Part shown: positions 1-7,642 of the stretch, piece after piece
How positions within the stretch are numbered: the first letter of the stretch is position 1
How the letters are laid out: each line of letters starts with the position of its first letter
Source of the DNA: Bacteroidales bacterium
GTDB lineage: Bacteria > Bacteroidota > Bacteroidia > Bacteroidales > Marinilabiliaceae
Assembly (NCBI GenBank): GCA_900766825.1
Contig: CAAFWU010000001.1
Coordinates: 1 to 13,773 of the forward strand
Direction of reading: 5' to 3'
Length of the DNA: 13,773 bases
The notes under the pieces: generated by a model
The model's database searches: none
Seen by the model: the letters and a program-made list of their open reading frames with translations, nothing else
What the model was told of the DNA's origin: nothing
Made by a program: the position numbers and the translations under genes

Positions 1-184
1 AAACACTCGCCGTTGAACCAGAGTTAAACGATTGGTTGCCAGCTCCGCCCACAGCCGGGGGGGCAACCACAGGCTGAAAACCAACGGAAGCAACTGTAGG
101 TTGCTGAGCAGCATTGGGCACAGACGCTTTGCTACTCTTCAACTCCGCCTGCCTACGAACCAAAGCCTCAAGTTGCGCTAAGAC
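1..184 (-). CDS. dnaX: tau-specific C-terminal extension of dnaX, -1 frame, partial
   Basis: Directly after the A10 run the -1 frame is open for 61 codons to the window edge. It begins VLAQLEALVRRQAELK, a charged coiled-coil-like helix, and continues into an Ala/Pro/Gly/Gln-rich linker, which is the usual character of the start of the tau C-terminal region. The +1 frame meets a stop after a few codons. A -1 ribosomal slip, or an RNA with one extra A, would join this to the 0-frame product to make tau, the form that binds the polymerase core and DnaB. The dnaB gene lies a few kb away. The gene continues outside the window. Confidence 0.75.
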
Positions 185-1284
185 TTTTTTTTTTCATCAC
201 CAATCATACACACATGAAGCAAGGCAAACTCCACATGTTGCCGCTTATCACGCGCTGTCCTATAGCTAATTTCACTCTGCGAAATAGCCTCAATAAGAGC
301 AATAGTCTGCTGGCTTCCGAGCTTCTGAGCCTGCTCCACATAACGCTGCGCCGTTGAGCCACTAACATCAAGCAACCCAACCGTATCGGCACTCTGAGCC
401 ACCAAAAGGTTACGCAAATGATGACACAAACCACCCATAAAATTCAAAGCATCAAAACCCCTACGAAGAACATCATCAAAAACCAAAAGAGCCTTCACAT
501 AATCATGCTCCATAATAGCACTGGTAACCTCAAAAAACACCTCATAGTCAAGAATATTAAGGTTATCCACCACCTTCTTATACGTCACCTCACGACCTGA
601 AAAAGCCACAATCTGGTCAAAAATCGACAGAGCATCACGCATCGCACCATCAGCCTTCTGACCTATCACAGTCAAAGCCTCCTCCTCAGCATCAACACCC
701 TCATTCTTAGCCACATACTTAAGATACTCCACCACATCAGGAACCGTAATTCGGTGAAAATCGAAAACCTGACAACGGGATATAATCGTAGGAAGAATCT
801 TATGTTTCTCCGTTGTTGCAAGAATAAAAATGGCATAAGCAGGAGGCTCCTCAAGAGTCTTAAGAAAAGCATTAAAAGCCGCCTGCGACAACATATGAAC
901 CTCATCGATAATATACACCGAATAAGATCCCACTTGAGGCGGAATACGCACATTATCTATAAGCTGACGTATATCGTCAACCGAATTATTTGAGGCAGCA
1001 TCCAGCTCGTGAATATTAAACGAACGGTTTTCATTAAAAGCACGACAAGATTCACACTCATTACATGGCTCTATATCCTCCGACAAATTAGAGCAGTTAA
1101 TTGTTTTGGCAAAGATGCGAGAACATGTTGTTTTGCCCACACCACGTGGACCACAGAAAAGATAAGAATGCGCTATACGCTGTTCCTTTACAGCATTCTT
1201 AAGTGTTTGAGTAATACTACCCTGACCCACAACAGACTGAAATGTTGCAGGTCTATACTTTCTGGCAGATACAATATACTCCAT
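178..1284 (-). CDS. dnaX: DNA polymerase III subunit gamma (dnaX zero-frame product)
   Basis: This gene encodes the clamp-loader ATPase that loads the sliding clamp at replication forks. The 368-residue product shows Walker A GPRGVGKT at residues 45-52, a zinc module with Cys64, Cys74, Cys77 and Cys80, a Walker B/DExH-like IIDEVH at 125-130, a sensor-1 segment ILATTE at 154-159 and the SRC arginine-finger motif at 169-171. Domain III of the clamp-loader fold follows to about residue 360. The start ATG at 1282-1284 gives the conserved family N-terminus (YxVSARKYRP). The frame ends two codons after an A10 run, so the tau-specific C-terminus is absent from this frame but open in the -1 frame. 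The length fits a gamma-like short form. Family assignment is secure. Whether the short form is natural or a homopolymer base-call error is not settled by the sequence. Confidence 0.96.
   Translation of the reverse strand: MEYIVSARKYRPATFQSVVGQGSITQTLKNAVKEQRIAHSYLFCGPRGVGKTTCSRIFAKTINCSNLSEDIEPCNECESCRAFNENRSFNIHELDAASNNSVDDIRQLIDNVRIPPQVGSYSVYIIDEVHMLSQAAFNAFLKTLEEPPAYAIFILATTEKHKILPTIISRCQVFDFHRITVPDVVEYLKYVAKNEGVDAEEEALTVIGQKADGAMRDALSIFDQIVAFSGREVTYKKVVDNLNILDYEVFFEVTSAIMEHDYVKALLVFDDVLRRGFDALNFMGGLCHHLRNLLVAQSADTVGLLDVSGSTAQRYVEQAQKLGSQQTIALIEAISQSEISYRTARDKRQHVEFALLHVCMIGDEKKKS
184..194 (-). promoter_or_regulatory. dnaX slippery sequence (A10 run with A AAA AAG heptamer)
   Basis: On the minus strand ten A residues (185-194) are followed by G. 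In the dnaX reading phase the last seven bases read A AAA AAG (190-184), the heptamer used by Escherichia coli dnaX. A zero-frame TAG follows at 178-180. An A10 run also allows transcriptional slippage, as known for Thermus dnaX. I see no convincing downstream stem-loop; only a weak five-base CAACT/AGTTG pairing is available. Confidence 0.6.
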
Positions 1285-1623
1285 CTTTTAAAACAACACG
1301 TTATAATAAAAAAGCCTTTGAACACATAGGCTAAAGCCACAAAGATTTAGGGTTCAAGGAAGCCCTTTTTGTTGGCAAAACTCCCCTGAGGCTCATGACA
1401 CCCACTTAAACCATTAAAACAAATTTAATAAAACCACGGCTAAATCCCAAAACAAACCTACACCACACGCAGCCAAACAACATTGTAAACTCACGCAACA
1501 ATATCTTCCTGCCTTAACAAAATTCGGTGCAATTGGCATAATCTATCACTTCCCAACAAATCCACAAGGCCAAAATTTATACCAATCTATATACTCAACT
1601 AACGTTCCTTAATAAAATACACA
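1285..1623. other. gene-free stretch between dnaX and the WYL/CFI-box gene
   Basis: The 339 bases hold the dnaX leader and the AT-rich tail of the upstream minus-strand gene. No frame here looks like a protein. A small hairpin with a bulge (1349-1366) is followed by five T on the plus strand, but no plus-strand gene precedes it. No intrinsic terminator is seen for the gene ending at 1624. Confidence 0.6.
1340..1347 (-). promoter_or_regulatory. possible dnaX -7 element (AATCTTTG)
   Basis: The minus strand reads AATCTTTG, one base off the Bacteroidetes -7 consensus TAnnTTTG, 55 bases before the dnaX start. The same octamer occurs before dnaB. No good -33 TTTG is seen at the expected distance, so this is a weak call. 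Confidence 0.25.
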
Positions 1624-2256
1624 CTATACACTCCCATTTCGCTCTCTACACCAAATCACAACTTTATCAAGACAGCACCTTATAAAAGAATTCACTGTTT
1701 TATGACCTTTAAGAACCACAACTAATTTGGGCGAGAAATAATAATATGTACGTATAAACAATCTTCCTATGCAACTTTTTTGCATTACATTATCCCTATA
1801 CCACCTCAAGACCATTACTTTAGGATGACTATAGCTACCATAAACCATAGTAGCAATATAGCACCCTTCTTTAGACGATGTGCTACTTCTATAGTTATTT
1901 CCTGAAGGCTTGTATACCGAATAGTTATTCGCCTCACCACTATATGAATGCACAATGGTTTTAGACATACTATTCCCTGCAACCGAACCATTGGCTGAAG
2001 AATGGTTTGTAATCCACGAACCGAAGGGTAACACCTTCACGGCAATAATTCTACTGATACGAAAAGTCCTCTCTTCGTTACGAAGATGACAATATCCTTT
2101 AATGTGATGATTCTTATAACCATATTCTCCATAATCATTGTTATAGGACAAACCACTCAACTCTCGCACAGACATTTCGCCATCGTACTTTTGGTATTTA
2201 ATCTCTATATTACAACCTTCAGCAATGGCTCGCTGTATTTCAGTTTCTATTGACAT
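1624..2256 (-). CDS. WYL-domain protein with C-terminal CFI-box domain
   Basis: The 210-residue protein has two recognisable parts. Residues 1-77 resemble a WYL-type beta-barrel module, with the signature-like stretch IKGYCHLRNEERTFRISRI at 52-70; WYL modules usually sense ligands or nucleic acid in regulators, including defence regulators. Residues 78-130 are a Ser/Asn/Gly-rich, probably disordered linker. Residues 131-203 match the CFI-box C-terminal pattern: GCYIATMVYG, then HPKV, LRWYRD, the GRLF motif and an SP near YYYFSPKL, ending in hydrophobic helices. The function of the CFI-box is not known to me; its hydrophobic, Cys-bearing nature suggests membrane association. No helix-turn-helix is present, so this is not a classical WYL repressor. 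It stands alone between dnaX and gdhA and is more AT-rich than both. The start ATG at 2254-2256 is the only one that keeps the full WYL module. Confidence 0.8.
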   Translation of the reverse strand: MSIETEIQRAIAEGCNIEIKYQKYDGEMSVRELSGLSYNNDYGEYGYKNHHIKGYCHLRNEERTFRISRIIAVKVLPFGSWITNHSSANGSVAGNSMSKTIVHSYSGEANNYSVYKPSGNNYRSSTSSKEGCYIATMVYGSYSHPKVMVLRWYRDNVMQKSCIGRLFIRTYYYFSPKLVVVLKGHKTVNSFIRCCLDKVVIWCRERNGSV

Positions 2257-2699
2257 ATTATTTAGACAGTTAAAATTTTACCGCAGTGCGTTGTACATTA
2301 TGCAGCTCGCATTCTCTACACATTCTTACCCCAAAACGAGGAACCTATATAAGTGTCCAGTCTTTTAAAAAAAATTATACAGACTAAACAGTAAGAAAAT
2401 CACAAGCACCAATTACCTCTTTGAATGTAGCGCAAACTTTATATTTACATGAAATGCAAACATTAATATTTGCCTATAATCACAGAACGACTATTATGCA
2501 TCCAGCATTCAAAACATAAAGTTAAGACAAAAACAACAAACAACTCCCGTCTTACAAAATATAGCCAACCCTAATAAAAAAGTTAACCCCAACAGCAACT
2601 CACAAGAGCAACTGTCGGGGTTAAATATCAAAAGTTCAAAAGAACTATCTACAGTAAACTGATTTTGTGCCTATGCCCAAAGTCAAAGAAAGTCAAAGA
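2257..2699. other. gene-free AT-rich stretch, gdhA 3' side
   Basis: The 443 bases between gdhA and the WYL/CFI-box gene contain the gdhA terminator near 2576-2624. The rest (2257-2570) is AT-rich with short A/T runs. I find no convincing TAnnTTTG promoter element for the WYL/CFI-box gene, no RNA gene and no coding frame. Confidence 0.6.
2576..2624 (-). terminator. intrinsic terminator of gdhA
   Basis: TTAACCCCAACAG (2583-2595) pairs with CTGTCGGGGTTAA (2612-2624) with one G-U type mismatch, and a small inner CTC/GAG stem closes the loop. On the minus strand the hairpin is followed by six T (plus-strand A run 2576-2581). It lies about 75 bases past the gdhA stop. Confidence 0.9.
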
Positions 2700-4052
2700 C
2701 TAAACAAGACCCTGAGCCATCATAGCATCAGCAACCTTCACAAAGCCGCCGATGTTAGCACCCTTCACGTAGTTGATGTGACCATCAGCCTCCTTGCCAT
2801 AGGTAACGCAAGTAGCATGGATACCAACCATGATCTGATGCAACTTAGCATCAACCTCCTCACGAGTCCAAGACAGACGCTCGCTGTTCTGGGTCATCTC
2901 CAAACCAGAGGTTGCAACACCACCTGCATTAGAAGCCTTGCCAGGAGAGTAAAGGATACGAGCTGCTTGGAACACATCCACAGCCTCGTTGGTCGAAGGC
3001 ATATTAGCACCCTCGCAAACGCAGAAGACACCGTTGGCAACCAACTTCTTAGCATCCTCCTCGTTGATCTCGTTCTGAGTTGCACAAGGCAAAGCAATGT
3101 CTGCCTTAACACCCCAAGGACGCTCACCCTCAAAGTACTTAGCGTTAGGATACTGATCAACATACTCCTTGATGCGACCACGCTTAACATTCTTCAGCTC
3201 CATAACGAACTTGAGTTTATCAGCGTCGATACCCTCCTCGTCGAGAATGAAACCGTTGGAGTCTGAGAGTGTGACAACCTTAGCACCCATCTGATTTGCC
3301 TTTTCGCAAGCGTACTGAGCCACATTGCCAGAACCAGAAATCAGAACAGTCTTGCCCTTGAATTCCTTACCCTGTGTTGCGAGCATCTCGGTGCAGAAGT
3401 AAACCACACCATAGCCCGTCGCCTCAGGACGAATGAGCGAACCGCCCCAGCCAAGGCCCTTGCCAGTGAGCACACCTGTGAACTCATTGCGCAGACGCTT
3501 GTATTGACCAAACAAGAAGCCAATCTCGCGACCACCAACACCAATGTCACCAGCAGGAACGTCGGTGTCGGGACCGATATGACGCTGAAGCTCAGTCATG
3601 AAGCTCTGGCAGAAACGCATAACCTCAGCATCGGACTTGCCTTTGGGATCGAAGTCAGAACCACCTTTGCCACCACCCATAGGCAGTGTGGTCAAGCTGT
3701 TCTTGAGAACCTGCTCAAAAGCCAAGAACTTCAGCACGCCCAAGTTAACGGTGGGGTGGAAACGCAAACCGCCCTTGTAGGGACCGATAGCGCTGTTCAT
3801 CTCAACGCGGAAACCACGGTTGATCTGGATGTTACCTTTGTCATCCAACCAAGGTACACGGAAGATGATGGTACGCTCGGGCTCAGCCATACGCTCCAAG
3901 ATCTTTGCGGTCTTGTACTGAGGGTTCTCGTCAATGTAGGGCATCAAAGAGGTCACTACCTCTTTAACAGCCTGATGGAACTCACTCTCGCCAGGATTCT
4001 TGGCGATGATCTTGGTCATAAACTCATTGACTTCTGCTTCAATGTTGGCCAT
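2700..4052 (-). CDS. gdhA: NADP-type glutamate dehydrogenase
   Basis: This enzyme interconverts 2-oxoglutarate plus ammonium and glutamate with NAD(P)H, and is a main ammonia-assimilation route in Bacteroidales. The 450-residue length fits the hexameric bacterial GDH-I family. Visible landmarks are the substrate lysine in GPYKGGLRFHP (Lys93), the catalytic lysine in PMGGGKGGSDFDPKG (Lys129), the catalytic aspartate in PAGDIGVGGREIG (Asp169), and the Rossmann glycine motif SGSGNVAQ near 239-246 followed by TLSDSNG. The Ser-containing loop after the second strand is compatible with NADP preference, but cofactor use cannot be fixed from sequence. The start ATG at 4050-4052 is preceded by a purine-rich AAAGAAGAA stretch. 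The gene has its own terminator and a 269-base leader and appears monocistronic. Confidence 0.97.
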   Translation of the reverse strand: MANIEAEVNEFMTKIIAKNPGESEFHQAVKEVVTSLMPYIDENPQYKTAKILERMAEPERTIIFRVPWLDDKGNIQINRGFRVEMNSAIGPYKGGLRFHPTVNLGVLKFLAFEQVLKNSLTTLPMGGGKGGSDFDPKGKSDAEVMRFCQSFMTELQRHIGPDTDVPAGDIGVGGREIGFLFGQYKRLRNEFTGVLTGKGLGWGGSLIRPEATGYGVVYFCTEMLATQGKEFKGKTVLISGSGNVAQYACEKANQMGAKVVTLSDSNGFILDEEGIDADKLKFVMELKNVKRGRIKEYVDQYPNAKYFEGERPWGVKADIALPCATQNEINEEDAKKLVANGVFCVCEGANMPSTNEAVDVFQAARILYSPGKASNAGGVATSGLEMTQNSERLSWTREEVDAKLHQIMVGIHATCVTYGKEADGHINYVKGANIGGFVKVADAMMAQGLV

Positions 4053-4197
4053 AACTGTTCTTCTTTATTTTGTTTTATTTTTCTAACCCAAGACTGTGGC
4101 TTCAGCTCCTTAGCCTCCGCCAACATCGGGCACTGTTCTTTTTCTGATTGCTAAATTAAGCAATTCATCAATCACTTATACCAACAACCCCCATATT

Positions 4198-4233
4198 TAC
4201 GTGTTTCACCTAACTCTTTGAGTGTATCACGTA
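4198..4233. promoter_or_regulatory. nested dyad upstream of gdhA
   Basis: TACGTG (4198-4203) and CACGTA (4228-4233) are perfect inverted repeats enclosing a second perfect dyad ACTC-TTT-GAGT (4213-4223). It sits about 145 bases upstream of the gdhA start and 90 bases past the dnaB stop. It could be an operator or leader structure for gdhA; no T-run follows on either strand, so it is not a standard terminator. Confidence 0.3.
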
Positions 4234-4321
4234 GTCCGCACCCCCATTACACAAGGGGTTCCCCTACACACTCACCCCAAAACAACAGACTTCCCCCAAT
4301 ATTCTTTCGCCCATTGCCAAC

Positions 4322-5884
4322 CTAAAACGGAGTCTCATTCTGGCTTCCCATAAGATTTGGAGTAACCAGCCCAGCATTCTCCCCATTATTTGCTCCCGAA
4401 GTAATGAAATTCTGCTGCGACGCAGGAGGCATACCCCCATCCTCACCAAACGAAAAACTAGAACCTGGCTCCTCAAATCGAATAAGCTCGGCATGGAACC
4501 GCAGCAACACATCAGCCACCGCACCACTACGGTGCTTGGCTATAATAAACTGCGCCATACCAACAAGCGAATTACCCTGACCGTCATCCTTCATGCCATA
4601 ATACTCAGGACGGTGTATAAAGCAAACCATATCAGCATCCTGCTCAATGGCACCAGACTCACGCAAATCCGACAACTGAGGACGCTTGCTATCCACAGCA
4701 TTTCCTCCCGTGCCCACATTTCGGTTCTCCACACCACGATTCAACTGACTAAGCGCAATCACAGGTATATTCAACTCCTTAGCCAAACCCTTCAGCGAGC
4801 GCGATATCATCGACACCTCCTCCTGACGGCTTCCTGGCTTCATTGCACTCGCCGTCATAAGCTGAAGGTAGTCAATGATTATGCACTGTATATTATGCTT
4901 CTTCTTCAATATGCGAGCCTTCGACCTAAGGTCAAAAACCGAAAGTCCTGGAGTATCGTCAATATAAATCGGAGCCGACGTCAGCCTACCTATATTCCTA
5001 CTAAAATGGCTCCACTGTTCGTCCGACAAACGTCCACTCTTTATCAAATTCGACGGAATCTCCGTCTCCGCAACCATCAAACGCTTCACCAACTCCACAT
5101 TACTCATCTCCAACGAAAACATAGCTATAGGAATATTATGGTCCAAAGCCATCTTCCTTGCCATCGACAACACAAACGCCGTCTTACCCATCGCAGGACG
5201 CGCCGCAATAACCACCATTGTTGCTGGCTGCCAACCATTCGTTATGTTATCAATACCTGCAAAACCACTCGATATACCCGACAGCTGATCCTCACGCTTC
5301 GCCGCCTCACGCATCTGCATTATAGCCTCATTTATCACAGGCTCTATCTGAATAACATCCCTCTTCAAACTTCCCTGCGACAGCGTAAACAAATCATTCT
5401 CAGCCGCCTCCATAAGCTCCTCCACATCCTTACTCTCGTCGTAGCCACTCGAAATAAGGTCGCCACCCAAGTGAATAAGCGATCGTTGCAAATACTTCTG
5501 AAAAATTATGCGAGCATGATACTCAATATTCACCGCCGCACCCACCTTACTCGTTAGCTTGGCAACATAGGCGCGACCTCCAACAGCCTCCAACTCCCCT
5601 GTCTTCTTCAACTCCTCCGAAATTGTAAGCATATCAATAGGTGCCATCTGAGAATTAAGCCTCAGCATAGCACCATAAATCCGCTGATGGGCATCAACAT
5701 AAAAATGCTCAGGCTTAAGAACCTCCACCACATTCTGCAGAGCATCCTTATCCAGCATAATTGCACCCAACACAGCCTCCTCAAACTCCAACGCCTGAGG
5801 GGGCATCTTACCGCCCAATGCCGCTATTTCCGCAACCGAAACCGATGCATCACCTGCCGCAGCCGAACTAACTCGCTTTGCCAT
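4322..5884 (-). CDS. dnaB: replicative DNA helicase DnaB
   Basis: This is the hexameric 5'-3' helicase of the replication fork. The 520-residue protein has a DnaB N-terminal domain (about residues 28-130, beginning PPQALEFEEAVLGAIMLD), a linker, and a RecA-like DnaB_C domain from about 195. The latter shows Walker A ARPAMGKTA at 228-236, the SLEM motif at 257-260, Walker B IIIDYLQLM at 335-343, LSQLNRGVE at 378-386 and the DLRESGAIEQDAD segment at 406-418. The C-terminal tail is Ser/Gly/Asn-rich and low complexity. An N-terminal extension of about 25 Ala/Ser-rich residues precedes the conserved domain. No intein is present. Tau, encoded by dnaX nearby, normally contacts DnaB at the fork. The Mu-like remnant begins about 115 bases upstream of the start and seems to leave its leader intact. 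Confidence 0.97.
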   Translation of the reverse strand: MAKRVSSAAAGDASVSVAEIAALGGKMPPQALEFEEAVLGAIMLDKDALQNVVEVLKPEHFYVDAHQRIYGAMLRLNSQMAPIDMLTISEELKKTGELEAVGGRAYVAKLTSKVGAAVNIEYHARIIFQKYLQRSLIHLGGDLISSGYDESKDVEELMEAAENDLFTLSQGSLKRDVIQIEPVINEAIMQMREAAKREDQLSGISSGFAGIDNITNGWQPATMVVIAARPAMGKTAFVLSMARKMALDHNIPIAMFSLEMSNVELVKRLMVAETEIPSNLIKSGRLSDEQWSHFSRNIGRLTSAPIYIDDTPGLSVFDLRSKARILKKKHNIQCIIIDYLQLMTASAMKPGSRQEEVSMISRSLKGLAKELNIPVIALSQLNRGVENRNVGTGGNAVDSKRPQLSDLRESGAIEQDADMVCFIHRPEYYGMKDDGQGNSLVGMAQFIIAKHRSGAVADVLLRFHAELIRFEEPGSSFSFGEDGGMPPASQQNFITSGANNGENAGLVTPNLMGSQNETPF

Positions 5885-5919
5885 AATACTTTATACTTTA
5901 TCCTTTTTGCTTAGTTCAA

Positions 5920-5927
5920 CAAAGATT
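5920..5927 (-). promoter_or_regulatory. possible dnaB -7 element (AATCTTTG)
   Basis: The minus strand reads AATCTTTG, one base off TAnnTTTG, 35 bases before the dnaB ATG. A T-rich stretch lies about 19 bases further upstream in place of a clear TTTG. The same octamer occurs before dnaX. Confidence 0.3.
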
Positions 5928-5998
5928 TTTGCCTCACAAAATTGATAAAAATCTGCCTAACAACACACACCATTTTTGAAAAGCATTTCGGGCGATAA

Positions 5999-6145
5999 CT
6001 GTCAAAACCCACGAAATCAGTGGCTTTAACCCCCTGATTGCAACCATATTTTTCACCTCGTTTTGACAGATTTTGAAAACGCCCAAAATACTAAGCGTCT
6101 GAAACTAAGGACGTTAGGAAATTGAAATTTTGACACAAATTGACA
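5999..6145. repeat. TTTTGACA repeats, possible transposase end-binding sites
   Basis: CTGTCAAAA at 5999-6007 is a perfect inverted copy of TTTTGACAG at 6061-6069. Further direct copies are TTTTGACA at 6128-6135 and AATTGACA at 6138-6145. Clusters of this kind at the end of a Mu-like element suggest transposase-binding sites, with TG at 6000-6001 as the possible terminal dinucleotide. Confidence 0.45.
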
Positions 6146-6187
6146 AATACCCCCTTTAGGGTTGCATAAGGTTGCAAAAAGGTTGCA
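6039..6187. repeat. GGTTGCA heptamer cluster
   Basis: GGTTGCA occurs three times in direct orientation at 6160-6166, 6170-6176 and 6181-6187, with starts 10 and 11 bases apart, about one helical turn. An inverted copy (TGCAACC) lies at 6039-6045. The phased array just upstream of the first prophage gene looks like a cooperative operator or protein-binding array. Confidence 0.5.
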
Positions 6188-6249
6188 TCCGTTTCAGCCT
6201 GCGGGGACTTTCTAAATACTTTCAATAACCCTTCAAACGCTCTTCAAAA

Positions 6250-7149
6250 ATGGAGACAATTAAGAAGCAAAGAATCGCGGTCGCCCTGCGCAAATATTGC
6301 GACCGCTATGGTAGCCAAAATAAGGCTGCCAAGGCACTCAAGATGAGTGCTCCCATGGTGAGTCAGATGCTCACTGGTGACTGGGACAAGATCGATGACC
6401 GTCAGTGGTTCACTGTGGTGGCTGGCATCGGGTTCAAGGACGAGAAGTGGGAAGCCGTGGAGACAACGGACTTCGTGAGGCTCTCCGCCATTCTTGCCGA
6501 TGCACAAGAGAATGCTCTGACAATGGCCATCACGGGTGCGGCTGGTTCGGGAAAGAGTTTCACTTGTAGGTACTATGCCGAGACGCACACCAATGCCTAT
6601 GTGATTTCGTGCGATGGCTATTGGAGTCGCAAGGACTTTGTGGAGGAACTGCTCACTGTAATGGGTGAGGAGACCGCTGGGATGTCCATGGCTCAGATGA
6701 CACGCAAAGTGGTGCGCCATCTGCGAATGACAGAGACTCCTCTCATAGTGTTGGACGAGGCTGATAAGTTGAGCGATCGTGTGCTCAATGCGTTCATCAC
6801 GCTCTACAACCAGTTAGAGGGCATCTGCGGAATCATCCTCATTGCCACCAACCACTTGGAAAAGAAGTTGCTCTGCGGTGTGCGATACAACAAGCAGGGC
6901 TACAACGAGATTTGGAGCCGACTGGGGCGTAAGTGTGTGCCCCTCAAGGGCGTTAGTGCTCAGGACATTGTGGCGGTGTGCGAAGCCAATGGGGTCAGCG
7001 ACCAGCGTGCCATCGACGCCATCATAACAGACAGCGACAGCGACCTGAGGCGCGTGGCGCGCAAGGTGCACGCGTGGCGCAAGAGCATGAGGCTCAAGGC
7101 TGAGGCAGCCAAACGCAATGCCGATGAGGATAACGATGCTAACGACTAA
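6250..7149 (+). CDS. MuB-like transposition target-capture AAA+ ATPase
   Basis: In Mu, the B protein is an ATP-dependent DNA-binding protein that chooses the target and stimulates MuA. This 299-residue protein has an N-terminal helix-turn-helix (about residues 20-48, SQNKAAKALKMSAPMVSQML), as MuB does, followed by an AAA+ core. The core shows Walker A GAAGSGKS at 96-103, Walker B PLIVLDEAD at 164-172, sensor 1 LIATNH at 197-202 and an arginine-bearing DSDLRRV near 263-269. The acidic, charged tail ends NDAND. The ATG at 6250 is the only start that keeps the helix-turn-helix. It is the first gene of a compact plus-strand run; the next start lies 13 bases past its stop. In Mu the A gene precedes B, whereas here the MuA-like gene comes two genes later. 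All ATPase motifs are intact, so this gene could still be functional. Confidence 0.88.
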   Translation: METIKKQRIAVALRKYCDRYGSQNKAAKALKMSAPMVSQMLTGDWDKIDDRQWFTVVAGIGFKDEKWEAVETTDFVRLSAILADAQENALTMAITGAAGSGKSFTCRYYAETHTNAYVISCDGYWSRKDFVEELLTVMGEETAGMSMAQMTRKVVRHLRMTETPLIVLDEADKLSDRVLNAFITLYNQLEGICGIILIATNHLEKKLLCGVRYNKQGYNEIWSRLGRKCVPLKGVSAQDIVAVCEANGVSDQRAIDAIITDSDSDLRRVARKVHAWRKSMRLKAEAAKRNADEDNDAND

Positions 7150-7162
7150 CACCCCACGACCT

Positions 7163-7639
7163 ATGACTGACATCAAGAAATACTCAAAGGAAAACCGACC
7201 AGAGATCTCCTCTCAGCGCCGTGCTGCGTTGGCGGACATCCACCGTATGCGCAAGATTGCGGGCATCGACGACCACGATGACTGGCAAAATTTCCTCTCC
7301 AGTTGGGGCGCTATCTCGTGCAAAGACCTCGACTACAACACCCTGCAACAGATCCGTTGGCGTTTGCACCAAATCACCGACCCTGAGGAAGCCAAGCAGT
7401 GGAAGCCTATCTACGTGAACGATGGTGCTAAGGAACTGGATATGTGGCGAGCTAAGGTGCACAATATAATAAGGTCATGGTTCCGCCGCACCAACTATCA
7501 GGGTGGTGCCGCTGCAGCTGAGGCTATTGCCTGCCGTGTGGCTCATGTGGATGACTTCTACGATATCCCGCTCAACAGTCTCAAGCGCATCTACCTCATT
7601 TTTACCAATAAGGTTAAGAAGTTGGAACAGAGGGGGTGA
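7163..7639 (+). CDS. GemA/gp16-like (DUF1018) Mu-phage regulatory protein
   Basis: This 158-residue protein fits the Mu gp16/GemA family. Near the N-terminus it has the family-like segment RRAALADIHRMRKIAGIDD (residues 18-36), followed by a conserved Trp/Phe helix and a Leu-rich DLDYNTLQQI segment. The C-terminus has PLNSLKRIYLIFTNKVKK, close to the family ending. GemA of Mu is described as affecting host DNA supercoiling and early gene expression, but the function in this lineage is not known. I chose ATG 7163; an in-frame ATG at 7136 would add nine residues and overlap the ATPase gene by 14 bases. Its stop is three bases before the next ATG, so translation is probably coupled within the early operon. 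Confidence 0.7.
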   Translation: MTDIKKYSKENRPEISSQRRAALADIHRMRKIAGIDDHDDWQNFLSSWGAISCKDLDYNTLQQIRWRLHQITDPEEAKQWKPIYVNDGAKELDMWRAKVHNIIRSWFRRTNYQGGAAAAEAIACRVAHVDDFYDIPLNSLKRIYLIFTNKVKKLEQRG

Positions 7640-7642
7640 GCC

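Larger units (their letters stand above)
5885..6249. other. gene-free region: dnaB leader plus prophage left control region
   Basis: The first ~115 bases are the dnaB leader. From about 6000 the sequence is rich in repeated short motifs (TTGACA and GGTTGCA families) and ends 8 bases before the MuB-like start. No protein frame and no complete TAnnTTTG promoter is seen on the plus strand. In Mu the equivalent stretch carries transposase-binding end sites and repressor operators. Confidence 0.55.

Noticed and set aside
1349..1370. Hairpin with a T-run on the plus strand, terminator-like
   Set aside because: The stem is short with a bulge and no plus-strand gene precedes it; it lies in the dnaX leader and has no clear role.
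2667..3266. Long plus-strand frame of 199 codons
   Set aside because: It lies fully antisense to gdhA, whose catalytic motifs are intact; the plus-strand translation has no recognisable family.
4246..4266. AGGGG/CCCCT hairpin after dnaB as its terminator
   Set aside because: The stem is only about five pairs with a very small loop and no T-run follows on the minus strand.
4493..5557. 354-codon plus-strand frame
   Set aside because: It is the antisense shadow of dnaB and has biased His/Arg/Leu composition without any domain.
6244..6720. 158-codon minus-strand frame opposite the MuB-like gene
   Set aside because: The plus-strand frame has complete AAA+ motifs; this one is a codon-bias shadow.
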